Assembly (NCBI RefSeq): GCF_932294415.1 | Contig: NC_065537.1 | Coordinates: forward strand, 48,590,302 to 48,654,301 | Reading direction: 5' to 3' | DNA from: Quercus robur | Taxonomy: Eukaryota; Streptophyta; Magnoliopsida; Fagales; Fagaceae | Length of the DNA: 64,000 bases | Shown here: in pieces, positions 1-13,246 of the stretch | Position numbering within the stretch: position 1 is the first letter of the stretch | Layout: every line of letters starts with the position of its first letter | Made by a program: the position numbers and the translations under genes | Notes under the pieces: generated by a model | The model's input: the letters and a program-made list of their open reading frames with translations, nothing else | What the model was told of the DNA's origin: nothing | Database searches by the model: none

Positions 1-41
1 AAAAAAAATTTTAGAAAAAACCTCATTAAAAGTTAATGATA

Positions 42-76
<35 letters not shown>

Positions 77-600
77 AACAACAATACAATTGTGTAAGAT
101 TCCCCTTTTTGGTTGGTTATTGTCTTACACCTTAGCGAGCATGCTTGCACAACTTTTAGCTGTTGAATATATGTGTGATCTATTGAGACCATTCATGGTT
201 TTTATAGTAAAAAAAAAGTATATAATATTTCGGACTCGTTTAACTTACAATATATGGTCCCTCAAAAGAAAAAAACTTACAATATATGAGCCCCATTCAC
301 ATGTGAGATCCACATATTATAACGGTAATGTTTGATGCATTTGAAACACTCAGGCAGGTTTTTGAGCTAGACAGGTTCCATCCTTAGACCTAAATTATAT
401 ATATATATATATATATTCTTTTTTTAAGGTGGGCTAGGCCTATAATATTTTTGTAAAAACAAGAGGCTTGTAACTTAATTAGTTGGTACTTTCTTATATT
501 TTTAATATAAACTTAAGGTACAAATCCTTATTTCCCTCTTGTAATTATCAAATTATAAAAAAAAAAAATTTAGAAAAAACCTCATTAAAAGTTAATGATA

Positions 601-634
<34 letters not shown>

Positions 635-920
635 AACAACAACAACAACAATACAATTGTGTAAGATTCCCCTTTTTGGTTGGTTATTGTCTTACACCTT
701 AGCGAGCATGCTTGCACAACTTTTAGCTGTTGAATATATGTGTGATCTATTGAGACCATTCATGGTTTTTATAGTAAAAAAAAAAGTAAATAATATTTCG
801 GACTCGTTTAACTTACAATATATGGTCCCTCAAAAGAAAAAAACTTACAATATATGAGCCCCATTCACATGTGAGATCCACATATTATAACGGTAATGTT
901 TGATGCATTTGAAACACTCA
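1..920. repeat. Direct duplication of about 0.35 kb (two copies)
   Basis: Bases 1-352 and 557-920 are nearly identical. Both start with an A-rich stretch, contain a long poly-A run followed by CAA repeats, share the phrase TTCCCCTTTTTGGTTGG, and end at GAAACACTCA. About 200 bp of unrelated sequence with a short (TA)n tract lies between them. The left copy is cut by the window edge. The short open frames in these copies are low-complexity lysine runs and are not credible genes. Confidence 0.85.
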
Positions 921-1193
921 AATCAATAAAGAATGACTATAAGCTTATAGTGGCTAGGCTGTTAGGCATTAACATTGAGTGATGTGTTTTAATGTATGAA
1001 ACTCACCTCTTCTGGACGAGTTTCATATGATAGTAGAACTTGTCTCCTATATCCTCAAATACTTTTATTTTTTAATCAACAAGAAAATGGAAAACCCCAG
1101 TAGTCTCAGCCTGTTTTGACCGATCTGGATATGATCTTCGAACCTCAACAACGTGTGTTTAGCAGCCGATCTGAATCTGAATCTGAATCGAAA

Positions 1194-2360
1194 ATGTCCC
1201 AGACGAGAGAACCACCGACTCTCCGACACAGGAACAACCATCTTCCTTACGACGTCGTACTGAACATCCTGGGACAACTACGGGTGAAATCAGTGATGAG
1301 ATTAAGGTGTGTTTCCAAATCCTTGTACTCCTCAATCGCTAGTCCCGATTTCATCTCCACCCACCTTAACAACATCAACATCAACAACAACAACATAAAT
1401 CATGATAATGCTCATGTCATACACATAGAGTCGGAGAGTACACGTGCCACTAACAGACAAGTCTGTAGGGTCGCTTTGGCCCGCACGTTTGATAGGATTT
1501 CTGAGATTGGAGTTCCTTTTGATTTTCCTACTAAGTGTGTCCAAGTAGTGGGTTCCTGTAATGGCTTATTGTGTCTCGCTGATTATCCACCCGGTAATGT
1601 TGTCTATTTGTGGAACCCCAGTATTAGAAGATTCAAGAAGCTGCCTCATACTTGCTTAGGATTGCTAAAACATGTTACACTCGGATTTGCTTATTGTTCC
1701 GACAATAATGACTATAAGGTTGTAAGGACTTCAGGTAGTTCTTTGTCCACGTCTGAGATTGAGATGTACTCGTTAAGTTCGGATTCGTGGAAAAGGGTTG
1801 AAATTTCGGTGACAACAGATGTAATTTTCTGTAAAAATTTGGTTTCTCCAATCCCATTTGTTAGTGGGGCTTTACACTGGATGGCATCTGTTAAAGAAGA
1901 GAATCGCATGACGGAAACTGATATTATGGCGTTTGATGTCAATAGTGAGAAATTCAGAAAGCTAGCACTGCCTCATGGTTCTATCGATGGACCACTCCTT
2001 CAAAGATGTGTCGCATCATTCAGAGGGAAACTGGCTTTCTTTGAAGAATCTGGCTTCCAGTACTCCATATGGGTGATGGGAGACTATGGTGTGGCTGAGT
2101 CTTGGAATAAGCTTTTTGTTGTACCATTTGAAAGGGTATCTTGTTGGATTTCCTTGACCGATTATGGTTCACTTATGGTTTGGTACAGAAATGATCGAGC
2201 AGAGGGGCAGGGATTTGAGCATGCTTTAATTGACATTGAAACTTTACAAGAGAAGAAGGACCCCGATATCCAACATCCTTCATATGTAGCGACTTTCATG
2301 GAGAGTCTTGTTTTACTTGATGGAACAAATGTGGAATCTTACTACCGGGTCGGTGGTTAG
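1194..2360 (+). CDS. F-box protein with C-terminal FBA-type domain (F-box/kelch-repeat-like)
   Basis: Intronless 388-residue protein. The F-box lies at about residues 16-56 (LPYDVVLNILGQL, then RLRCVSKSLYSSI). A long FBA/kelch-like C-terminal region follows, with VVGSCNGLLCLAD, the WNPSIRRFKKLP motif, LGFAY, DYKVVR, and a VSGALHWMA segment. F-box proteins of this type bind SKP1 and recruit substrates to SCF ubiquitin ligases. An in-frame ATG at 1131 would add 21 residues including a (SE)n run. I chose 1194 because the paralogue at 63817 starts at the equivalent MSQ with a stop codon directly before it. Odd: the usually conserved LPVKS of the F-box reads LRVKS (P30R; CGG where the paralogue has CCG). 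Residues after the F-box are Asn-rich from AAC/ATC repeats. Length and intact frame argue for a functional gene. The substrate is unknown. Confidence 0.9.
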   Translation: MSQTREPPTLRHRNNHLPYDVVLNILGQLRVKSVMRLRCVSKSLYSSIASPDFISTHLNNININNNNINHDNAHVIHIESESTRATNRQVCRVALARTFDRISEIGVPFDFPTKCVQVVGSCNGLLCLADYPPGNVVYLWNPSIRRFKKLPHTCLGLLKHVTLGFAYCSDNNDYKVVRTSGSSLSTSEIEMYSLSSDSWKRVEISVTTDVIFCKNLVSPIPFVSGALHWMASVKEENRMTETDIMAFDVNSEKFRKLALPHGSIDGPLLQRCVASFRGKLAFFEESGFQYSIWVMGDYGVAESWNKLFVVPFERVSCWISLTDYGSLMVWYRNDRAEGQGFEHALIDIETLQEKKDPDIQHPSYVATFMESLVLLDGTNVESYYRVGG

Positions 2361-3419
2361 CATATAAGATTGAAGACATGGTGGTATGGATGAAGTGAAA
2401 CCCTTGTTTATTCCTTTTCCTTTAGTAGTTGGCATCATAGATAGTATTGCTAAAGCTTGACTTTTATTCCATGTTTACATTACATTATTCTTTTGTGGCT
2501 ATTATAAATAAGTATTTGATATTTGTATGTGAATGGTTGTTGTGGAATGGATGATTGTTATTCCTTTAGAGTTACGAAGAGCTAGATTAAAGCTCTCCTG
2601 ACTTCAATTTAAAGAAGAATTGACTAAAAAAAACATAGCAAAATAAAAGAATATCTGAAAGTGAGCACGATGCTATTCCAGGATCATGTTCTTACTTCCT
2701 TAGTTCAAGCTACATGGTCTTTGTTGGTTTGTGTCCTGCATTTAACCTTAATATTGACAATAAGAAGCTACTTTATATGAGAGAGAGTTGGTTCCTAGAT
2801 AAGCAATCAATCTCTCTTGCCTCTAAGAGTTGTATCTTGATAAGGAATGCTATTTTCTCATGCTTAGCTGAGTCCAATCACATGTTTAGGTGCTTAAATA
2901 TTGTATTTCTTTCAATACTATTCTGTTCTTTATGCTAAAGTAACATGCTAAGGTTTATACTACTAAGGGATTTGTTCACTAAACTTGTTTGGTAAATGAG
3001 GTAGAACTTAAAAGGCATGTAGAGCTGTTAGGTTGTGAGTCTTGTGACATATATTTGCTTTTCTCCAGGGCATTGGTGGGATTTTGGTGACCCAATTTGT
3101 TTATGAGAAAATTCAGTTGATGAAACATCCATATACCACTTTACTTTTATGTAATCCCAAGAATATTTTTGGACCATATTGGCTTCTTGCATGGACATCA
3201 ACTAGTCATATCCGAAAACCCTTTGGAAGAGGTTCCATTTACTTTCAACAACTTGATATTGACAAATATTTTAATTCTCAAACTCTCTTTCTATAGCACA
3301 AATCCACTTCTTGTTGATACTAGAGGAACTCATCCTGATTTCTTTTAAAGTTCGTGGTATAAAATTACTTTCTTTGAACAAAGAAAAGAATGCATAAATT
3401 CATTCCTAAACCTCTATCA

Positions 3420-3830
3420 GAGAAATAGCAGTCTCCCTTGTACATTGTCCATTGTCCTTGTAGGCAGCATCACTCAATTAGCCCATGCTCTCTTATGTCA
3501 TTTTGTTATTGGAGCTGTTTGTCCTTATATCTTGGAATCAAAACAGTCATTTTGTCTGTTATGGCACTTCAATTAAATTTGAATTGTGTAAGTACTTGAT
3601 TTCCAATAGAATAAGTTATGAAAAAAATGAAAATCAAGACTTACAAGTAGTTTCTTATTTTGTCGCATTGCTCTTAGCCTACACTTCTTGGATCCTTTTT
3701 TTTTTTTTTTTTTTTTTTTCATCCTAAGTGTATTTGAAGCTTTTCTGTTGAGTTTGTTGCACTGTTGTTGTATGGATGATGACCTAGAGTTCTGCCTTGC
3801 TATGGTCCTAATCATGCTTGTAGCTGTGAG
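3420..3830 (+). repeat. Diverged dispersed module, copy 1 of 3
   Basis: Contains TAGGCAGCATCACTCAATTA, then TTGTTATTGGAGCTGTTTGT, a poly-T run, and TGGATGATGACCTAGAGTTC. The same ordered landmarks recur at about 4588-4930 and 7257-7590, so the three segments derive from one ancestral unit. Function unknown. Confidence 0.75.
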
Positions 3831-4139
3831 AAAAAAATGGCTTCCCTGAAATTTGAAATTTTATTATGAAACTAACCTAGTGGTCAAAAGAGGTGGGTGT
3901 GTCTGTATGGTCAAGCTGGTATTTCTGATTTTTTTTTTTTTTCTTTCTTCTTTTGGAGAAAAAAGCTGGTATTTCTGATGATCATATGGTCTTGTTACTC
4001 CTGTAGCATGATGAAGTGGTTTGTTATATGCATACAAATATTATGATGCCAAATTTCTGTACTCTTCTTGAAGCTATATACTGGTTGTCAATAATGTAAA
4101 ACTTTAATTTGCCACTCAAATTTGTTTGCCAATTGTAGG

Positions 4140-4960
4140 AAATTTCATGTGTTCCTGTGCAATCCTCTTAACTGAAAACACCGTGCTTTAATAACTCCAA
4201 TAGTTTCATCAAAGACACAGTCACTCCACTTAAATTTGTTTGACAATTGAAGGATACAATCTTCTAAACTGAAACACCTGGTTTTCATAACTCCAAAAGT
4301 TTCATCAAAGATACAGGCACTCCACTCCAATAGTTTGATAACTCTACTGTTCACGGAATAAACTAAGCTCCTGAATAGCTGGCAGTTGATGCTCCAGTTT
4401 AATCTCAAGCCACTTCCTCTCCTTGAACCTTTACAAACATTTTTGTTGACATTTTCGCGTGGCAATTTGCTACCATTGAAGCTATAATAATCAGAACTAA
4501 CAAATCTTTAATTCAATGGCTGTGCATGTATGTTTTCTTCCATGTTTGAGCCATGAAGTTACAAGTTATGTCCACTTCATACTTGTAGGCAGTATCACTC
4601 AAAAAGCCCAGTCTCTCTTATGTCAGTTTGTTATTGGAGTTGTTTGTCCGTATATCTTGAAATCAAAATCGTCATTCAGTCCAATATTTTACTCAAGACT
4701 ACATTTGAAATGTGGAAGTGCTTGATTGCCAATAGAATTAGTTATGATAGAAACAAAAATCAAAACATACAAGTGATTGCTTTTTTTGTTACTCTTAACC
4801 TAGTCTTCTTGGAGCTTTTTTTTTTTTTTTTTTTTTGGTTGCCCCAAGTGTATTGATGCTTTTCTGTTGGATGTGTTGCACAGTTTTTTGATGGATGATG
4901 ACCCAGAGTTCTGCCTTGTCATGGAGCTAATCATTTTTGTACCTTTAAGAAAGAATGGCT
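4140..4960 (+). repeat. Diverged dispersed module, copy 2 of 3, with an internal partial duplication
   Basis: Shares landmarks with copies 1 and 3. Near its left end a roughly 90-bp subunit is itself repeated: ACTCCAATAGTTTCATCAAA at about 4195 and a close variant near 4291. The phrase beginning GTAGGAAATTTC and continuing into TGTTCCTGTGCA is shared with copy 3 near 6822. Confidence 0.7.
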
Positions 4961-6817
4961 TCTCAGAAAAATTCTGGATTAAATTTAACTTCTTGCATTG
5001 ACATCAACTAGTCTAGTCTCAACATACAGTCTGTTTGTGGAATAAAAGTTATATATATATATATATATATATCATAAATTCATCTTTCAAAAGTTTAAGT
5101 TGTTAGGAAATGGTGAATTCAATTATTTAATTATTATTCTAACAAGATTGAAGTTGAAACAATCAAATATGATTTTCTAGGCTCAAAGGGCTAAGAAATA
5201 TTCAAAGATAAAACTTCATAAAGTATCTAACAAAAGGCCATCTACAATGTCTCAAAAGAGGCTGTTTAATATAGCCTTTAGTAACCCTAGAATTCTAGTC
5301 CTTTGACTTACATATAGCAATTAAATCTTAACTATAGCTAGTCTCAGTTGTTTTCTTTTTAATTTATGTTGAAGTAATTTGTATTGTTCAATGCCAGGGA
5401 TAACAACCAGATTTCTTTGTGATGGTTTTGGTAAAATTGCCAAATTGGCTTCTTCTTTTTTCTTATTTTGATAAGTAATAATATTTACTCAAAAAAAAAT
5501 CAAGTATACAGGTTGTATACTAGCTAAAGCTATGTATTTGCTTGAGCTTATTAGCTCACCTCTGTTGTAATTCCTTTTTGGGTTGAATATTTGAATGAAT
5601 GACAGTTCCATTTCAAAAAGAAAAAAAAAAAAAAAAAAGGTTATATAGGAGATCTAAAATTACAATGAACAATAAAATCAAATGATATTTGAAAAGAAAA
5701 TTTCCCTGAAGCTACCATCCACTGAAGCAAGGTCTTCAAAACCTTTTCTTTTAATTCTAAAGTTAGCTTCTTAATTGTTTGCATTGGCGAATCTTTATCA
5801 TAGCCAAAGATTTTTTGAAGCAGAGTATTGTTGGAGGAGCAAGGCATGGTGCCTTCCTTTTCTAAATTGTTGGATTTAGTGAAGGTTCATCTTGGAGGAG
5901 AGGATGGCGTGGTTTGGAGTTAAATGGAATATAGAAAGTTTGATGTCCACTCTTATTGTAGGCTTTCAAAAAACCTATTGGAGCTATGTTTTGTGGAATC
6001 CAATGGTGCCCTTTAATGTTTCTTTGTGCAAGACTGCAGCTTTAGTAAAGATTTTAATTAGTAAAGAATATCCAAATGTAGTGGCGAGAAAATGTTGATA
6101 AGTTGTTGCTGTTTAATTATAATTTGGTTATGGCTGCAAATGGTTCCTTGTTTCAGGTTTGAGATATTAGGATGGTAGGAAGGAAGGTGCAGAAGGCACA
6201 ACAATAATGTGATTTGGAATGGTTATATCACTTTGCCTAAATGGTGTATTTTGTTAAAAGAAAAAACTGCACTTTTAAGGCTGTTGAGAATAGCTGAACT
6301 TTTTTTTCTATGGGGTCAAAGGCTCTTTGATAGGATGTCTGTCTTCGACCTTCCAGATGCTGTAATTTTGCTTGAAGGTTCTTCTCAATATCTCCAGGGC
6401 ACTAAAGTTTTACCCAATGTTTTATAACTAAGAACAAAATTTTTTGATGCATCCTCACTCTCTCCTTTTTGCACTGTCACAGTTGATGGATATGGTTTAT
6501 GGGTATTGCTCAAAGCTTCTTGAAAGCTCAAAATTTTACCTCATCAAGCCTCTTTTAAGATTTAAAACAAGCCTACGTCTTATTTGTTGAAGCAGCCCAT
6601 ATAATTTGTGCATTAACTTCTAATTAACCCCCTTAACCACCCTATCTTAAAACTTTTGCTGCTTCCCTGAAAATTGCTGTGACTTGTTTCTGCACAATTT
6701 GTTAGACTTCTTTCTTATAAACCCTGCTATTATGTTCAAAATACAAGCTCTGACTCCTTTTACAATTCCAAGCACTTAACTTATCATTTATCCTATTCTT
6801 AGCAACGAAATAAGAAA

Positions 6818-7690
6818 TTGTAGGAAATTTCTGTGTTCCTGTGCAAAATTCTTTGGCTGAAACACCTGGTTTTGATAACTCCAATAGTTTCATGAAACAT
6901 ATAGCCACTTCACATAAAATTTTGGAAAATAAAAATTCTATTGTTCACAAAATAAACTACGCCCCTAAATTGCCACCTATTCCTACACCATTTTAATCTC
7001 ACACACCCCCCCCCCCCCCCCCCCCCCCCTCTCCCCCTCCCCCTCACAAACACAAAAACTCCCTCAAACTTATACAAACCTTTCTATTGACATTTTTACT
7101 TTGCAATTTGCTACCAATGAAACTATAATAATTAGCCCTAAACAGGGTACTCCCTACAGCCCTAACAAACGTTTAATTCACTGACTGTGCAATGTAACTT
7201 TTCTTTCATGTTAGTGCCATTATGTTAAATGTTATTCAAGTCCCAATGCATACTTGTAGGCAGCATCTCTCAATTAGCCCATGCTCTCCTAATCCTAAGT
7301 CAGTTTGTTATAGGAATTGTTTGTCCTTATTATACGTTGTAATGAGGACAGTCATTGTCCATTAAGGTACTCAAAATTTGAATTGTATATGTACTTGATT
7401 GCCAATTGAATTACTTCTGCCAAAATGAAAATCAAGACTTACAACTGATTGCTTATTGAGTCACTCTTAACCTATGCTATTTGGAGCTTTTTTTTTCTTG
7501 CCCCAAGTGTATTTGATGCTTTTCTGCTGCGTGTGGTGCACTGTTGTTTGATGGATGATGACCTAGAGTCCTGCCTTGTTATGGTCTTGTAGCTGAAACT
7601 AAAAATGACTTCTCTGAATTTTAAAAGTTAATAGTGAAACTAACCTAGTGGTCAAAAGAGGCGGGTGAGTAGTTTGGTCAAGCTGGTAGT
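6818..7690 (+). repeat. Diverged dispersed module, copy 3 of 3, containing a poly-C tract
   Basis: Same order of landmarks as copies 1 and 2: GTAGGAAATTTC, ACTCCAATAGTTTCAT, TAGGCAGCATCTCTCAATTA, GATGGATGATGACCTAGAGT. It contains a pure C run at about 7006-7029 followed by CT-rich sequence, absent from the other copies. Confidence 0.7.
7006..7029. repeat. Poly-C homopolymer (24 bp)
   Basis: Uninterrupted cytosines followed by CTCCCC-type runs. The length is probably inexact in the assembly, as is usual for long homopolymers. The complementary strand is a potential G-quadruplex former. Confidence 0.85.
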
Positions 7691-9631
7691 ACTCATGATC
7701 TATTGGACTTGTAACATGAAAAAGTGGATATGCATACTAACATTAAGATGCCTAACTTCTATTCTCTTGTTGAAGTGATATATAGTTGGTTGTCAATAAT
7801 GAAGAAGATTAATTAGCCACTCAAAATAAATACACTAACCTTTAGAGATCTTTGTTCTTGTATAATAGCCCTAAAAAATTTAGAATATGAGTGCTCTTAT
7901 GGAGTGGCAGGTAACTAACCATGCACAATCAGAGGCAGTCTATGCAAAGAAGATATGAACAGTGTAGATTCTGCAGGAGCAGGACGCATAAAGTAACCAG
8001 GTGGCATTTGCCTTGATTTTAGCATAATGGTCCCCAATTTTTCTTTTTTCTTTTTAGAATCAATGGTGATCAAATTTATGTTGAGTGGTTTTGATGTGTT
8101 TCACCATCCTTTTGCATTATCAAACCCATTCCTTATATTATCTTTATTTAATGTGCTTTGTTGATTCTGAAATTGAAACCAACACTTAACAATAAGATTC
8201 ATGGATAGACTTTAGCATAACTGGTTATTTATGCCCTCTTGGCTTTGTCTCATTGTCTATTTTGTAATCAATCACTTCCATCCAAATTAGCTCCTTATTG
8301 TACTGGCAATGGTGGACCTTAACTGGCTAGTTCCTTTTTAAGTACTTTGATTTTTTTTTTTCTTTTAAAACAACACTTGCATCTTCAGTTAAATTCCCCC
8401 AAGTTTGCATTCTGGTGTGGTTTATTGAAGAATGAGCATAGGAGAAAACAATGAGAGGACTCTGTGATGCAAATTAGCATATTGTTTGGGATTTGCTGTG
8501 GTAAACTGGTAGTTACCTTCACTTGCTAGACTTCTACTTCAAGCTGCATGTGGAGATTAATCCAAAAACACTTAATATAGGTACTTACAAGTGTTTCAGG
8601 CCCTAGTTTGCAATTGTTATTGTTGTTAATTACTACACTCTTTACCTCATTTTACGTTGTACTAATGCATGGCAACAAACAATCAATTTAAGTCATTTGG
8701 ACAGATCATGGAAGCTTAGTCATTGTATTTAGAGGTCTGCCTTTTGGATTTTAATTTTCTTGTTAAGGATCTTGTTCCAGCAGATGCAAAGGTGCTTCTA
8801 TTGTCCTAGTAAAAGTTTTTTCATTTTGAGAGTCGAGCCAATTCGGGTTTGTATGGCAGATCCCCCAGTTATTCATGCTATTCACAGTTAATACTATTCT
8901 CTTTTGCTTGGCATCACTTATCAGTCCTCAATGTACAATCAAGTGACCTAGAATGTTTTTGAAGTATGTCACTTTTTGTCTCATCTTTAAGCAAGTAAGT
9001 TGGCCAAACGCACAATATTATGCAATTTGTTATATCCTATCTTGTTGTGTGGCATTATAGTTGTACACTAATGAATTAGCAAGAGTCTTTAAGAAAAATG
9101 AATGATGGCTTTGTTTTCCTGTGGTACAAATTAAAATGAAACCAAATACTGGTAGAAAAAAAGAATGTCATGTTGTAAGGATACTGTAATACAAAGAAAA
9201 ATTTCTAGCTCCACCACTAAGTAGAGCATCAACCTGTTATGATTCTAGTGTCCTACATGGATTAAGTATAAGTTTAATCATGTATTTATAAGCTCTTGGC
9301 CTTCCTTTGTAAGCTGGTTTTCAATAGTGAGTTCTACCCATAGGTTTGTAACATTTGATATCGAGCCAACCACCACCTTGAGTGATCGGGTGTAGCTCAT
9401 TGAGTATGAGATCAATAAGTTATAGCTTTGTGATTGGATCCTGGAGAGGGTAACTTAGAGGCTAAATTAAAATAACTGATAGGTAAGTGGAACCACCAAA
9501 AGAGAAAATGGCTACTATAAGGTCAATGTCGCTAGAGTGAACCGTCGTAGACATTGTATGACATATTATCTATCTCTCATTTTTGTTACCTTTGATAATA
9601 AATTTCTTCATTATTTTAGTTTAATTATTTT

Positions 9632-10066
9632 TAGGGATGACAATTTTGCCTCACCCTACTTGACCCACCCTTCCCCGCTTCGTCTCGTGCGGGCTTTCCC
9701 CACTTTGCAAAGGTGATGGGACGAGGATGAGGCGAGATTTTAGACCCGCACCACGGGGCGGGGCGGGAATGGTTTTACACTTTTTAGACCCACCCCACCC
9801 CATCCCTGCCCCACCTCGGCCCGCATTATAAGAGTTAAATTGTAATTTTTTCATACCCTAAATCCCTACTATTTAAACAAAAATATCATTAGCTTATTTT
9901 ATTCTACCTAACGTGGTTCTACCTCTTTTTTCTCTCTAGCAAAGTTGGAAATAAGGTACCAATTTTAACTTTTTTGTTCTTTATTAGAAACAAATTTATA
10001 TACTAATGAATTATTGATTTCATTAACGATTCATACGTCTTTCTCAACTTACTTTTCATCATGAAC

Positions 10067-10102
<36 letters not shown>

Positions 10103-10810
10103 TAATGAGGTACTAGTCTGAGGCTTTAAATATTTGTCTATGTCATTGTTTTTGTAATTTTGTATGGGCATTTGGCTGTTATAAAATATAAGGTACGCCA
10201 TCACACACCCCCTTTTCTCTTAACACTTGGAATTCCCATTGGGATTTCACTTTGCTTAACAGCACTGCTTCTTTATGCTTGTCAAAATCCGTATCTATTT
10301 TACGAGCTGGGTTTTTGTTTTTGAATTTTCATGTTAGAAATATGAGGTGGTGAATGGAGAACGAGATGATGAGGAATATGTTTCCCTATTGGTTTGATTG
10401 CCGATATGATGACAACAATCATGTATTAGGAGTTTGGATTATTTTATTGTGTCATACTATGAGATTTTTGTTGTTATATTATCTTGTTAAACATTTAGAT
10501 AATATTATTTAGTTTTTGCTAAAAAATGGTTTGATTTGATAGGATAAATTTATTTATAATTTCAAGTATATTTTTATTAATGAAACATGTCATTTTATTT
10601 GAAAAAATGGTAATAGTTGTAGGGAAAATTAACAAGAAATAAAATTTTACAGTGTAGGGCGGGGCTTCGTGGGACCTTAAGGGGCAAGGATAGGGTAAGA
10701 AATTTTCTCCCGTCATGTGGGGCGGGGCGGGGATGGGGCAAGAAAAATCTATGCGGGGTGGGGGTGAAGATCCCATCCTTCGGCCCCACCTTGCCCCATT
10801 GTCATCCCTA
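9632..10810. mobile_element. Non-autonomous hAT-like DNA transposon
   Basis: Both ends carry the 13-bp inverted repeat TAGGGATGACAAT (start at 9632; its reverse complement ends at 10810). The next bases inside each end are GC-rich CCCCGCCCC-type runs that contrast strongly with the AT-rich interior and surroundings. The TAGGG-type terminus and GC-rich subterminal blocks are typical of plant hAT MITEs. No transposase frame is present in the 1.18 kb. Flanking 8-mers (ATTATTTT and AATTTATA) do not form a clear target duplication, so either the insertion is old or one flank has been altered. Small frames inside are products of the GC-rich blocks. Confidence 0.75.
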
Positions 10811-13208
10811 AATTTATACTACTATTTAAGGGGCTTCCCCTATTTGGACCGGATTTTTTTGGTTCCAAAATACCTTTGTACCTAGACAAAATTAGAGCAT
10901 AGTCCAGTAAAATTACATTTTTAATTTCTGAATAACCCACTACAGAATAACTTCACATCCACTAAACCACTACTAAAATTCAAATTTCTTCTTTTTTTTT
11001 CTTTTTCTTTTTTTAAAAATCTTTTTGCAAGATCTTCTTTTTTTCCCCCCTCCTTCACGATAAGCTGATTTTTAAGTCGATAAACAAGCACATCAACAAC
11101 ACAAACATTCACACAGAGTCAGAGAAACTGAGAAGAAAGTGAATTTGTAATTGTCCTTTGAAACTTTAATAAAGAAAAACAAAAAAAGAAATGGTAGAAA
11201 TTCTTCTTCAGTCATCACCACTACTCCAATGTTGTTCCTCTTCTTCTCCTCCCATTCCTAGGTAATCATCTAACAGTTTTGGCTTTAAAAAATTACAATT
11301 TTCATGCACCAAACTAATCTTCTTCTTGGTTTCTTTGTTATTTTTATCCTTTTCTTTTCTGGGTTGTTTTTATTTTTATGTGTTTTGTTCATGTAAGAGC
11401 GAAGAGATTGTGAAATTGGATATGAGGAAATTAGAGAAACAGAAAGAATTTGTGAAAATAAATCAAATTTAATTAGGAATGGTGCAATGTGAAATGGGTA
11501 GACATATTTTTTGTGAATTTGTTTTAGTAAATGTGGGAAAATGTTTTGGGTATTGATGATCAATGCATATGGACTATGTTTCAATGTTGTTTTGTTTTTT
11601 CTTTTTCCCAATCTCAATTTTAGGAATTTTTGTCTGGAAACAGTTAATGATGGTTGGTGAGTCTTCTGATTTTTATGTAAGTGGAATAGGTTGAAGGAAG
11701 TTTAGAATTTGGTGGACTAGATTTTGATATCTGGGTAGGACTAGGATAGAATCAATGGTGACAAGCCAAGTGTGATTGATATTTGGAGTGCACCATCTAT
11801 GAGGCACTTAAAGGTGTGAAGTTTTCACATAAATTTTGGGTGTACTCTATGCTTTTACTTGGTCTTTGGAGAATTCAAGCCACAAAAAAAAAAAAAAAAA
11901 ACCTATAAAGCAGAGAAAAGGCCACATGAAGAGGTAAAGACTTATTTCTAGAGAGTTCTCTTTTAGTTCAGGTTTGATTATTATTGGTTCTAACTTTCAA
12001 TTTTCATATTTGCTTTGATTGTTATTTGGTTTTAAGTTTCAATTCATAGTTTCAATTTTTTTTTTTTTTTTTAGTTTCAATTAATTTTGGGATATTTCAT
12101 ATTTGCTTTGTGTTTTTTCTTTGCGTTTTTTTATATAATCAAATTATGAAAAAGTCATTCTTTGGCTGCTTCCCAAAAACATTCATAAGCTGCTTTCGGG
12201 ATGTAGTTTTTTGGTTATTAGTTCTTTTGGTTGTATTTCAAGAGTTATTTCTTTTTCTATTTCTCTTAGGCTAGGTGTTTGCTATGCTAGGGGTGATACT
12301 TTCTATACATTTTTCTTTGTTTGATATTCAATATATTCTATCTTTTCTCTATAAAAAAAAAAAGTCCTTATTCGTTTATTTATATATGAGTTAGAAACAT
12401 ACACTTTGCACCAACGTGTTTACATTTATAAAGTTTGCTGTTTTTTTAAAAAAAAAAAAATTAAAATACTTGGTTTATTCAAAGTAATAATAACCTTATA
12501 TTTAACCATTACTCATCTCTCTACATTATTGTAAAAGAGAGATGATTGACCATTATATACAACCATATTACTAATGTATTTGTAATAAATAAAAAAGATA
12601 AAAAAAAAGCCTTTGATTGGATCATTATAGGACTACATTATTGATTTTGTCATATGTATACTTTTAACGTAATAAGTTTTTTGTTATTAGTGATAATTGT
12701 TCCATTTCTCTCAATCTCATCTCTTCCATATGAAATTATCCCTAACAACTGTTGTGCCTTTTTACTACAATTCCTTTTTCTTTTTTTTTTAAAGAAAATG
12801 CATTTTTTAAAATTAAATGATATTATTGGTGATTAATAGCTAATGTTGACGGCATTTCTTATAATATTTTTTTAAAAAAAAAACTTCATAACTCCCATTT
12901 TGAAAAAAAAAAAAAAAAAAAAACAAACAAACAAAAACAAAACAAAACAAAAAAAAATGTGAGGCTAGTTCTGTTAGCCTTTCACAACCCACATCTCCGT
13001 TTGCCGTTAAAAAAACACATTTTTAGGCAAAAACAAATATAAAAAGAATCAAAAAGTGAGGGTTTTAAATTAAGAATTTGGCAACCAAATTTACACAATT
13101 TCAAGTTGAGCCCGGTCCCTTCCCGTCACAGTTGCAGCAATCCACCAATAAATTTGCTCTCTCATTCTTCTCTTCTCATCTCTATCAATTCTTTCTTTCT
13201 TATTTCAT

Positions 13209-13211
<3 letters not shown>

Positions 13212-13242
<31 letters not shown>
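13212..13242. repeat. (TA)n microsatellite
   Basis: Alternating TA dinucleotides. Similar tracts lie at about 10070-10099, 20266-20295, 21672-21706, 28095-28129, 42142-42170, 46269-46295 and 50539-50566. Confidence 0.85.

Positions 13243-13246
<4 letters not shown>

Larger units (their letters stand above)
2361..9631. other. Long intergenic region without a supportable gene
   Basis: About 7.3 kb of AT-rich DNA. Frames longer than 60 codons exist (for example 5641-5847 minus and 6209-6427 plus) but none matches a family I recognise or has a neighbour that extends it. The region holds a thrice-repeated module (listed separately), a poly-C tract, poly-T runs and a (TA)n tract near 5050-5073. 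From 7700 to 9630 I see nothing beyond simple AT-rich sequence. Confidence 0.6.

Noticed and set aside
5641-6427. Three 68-72 codon frames (5641-5847 minus, 5892-6098 plus, 6209-6427 plus)
   Set aside because: Fairly protein-like composition, but no recognisable domain, no consistent exon structure and mixed strands.
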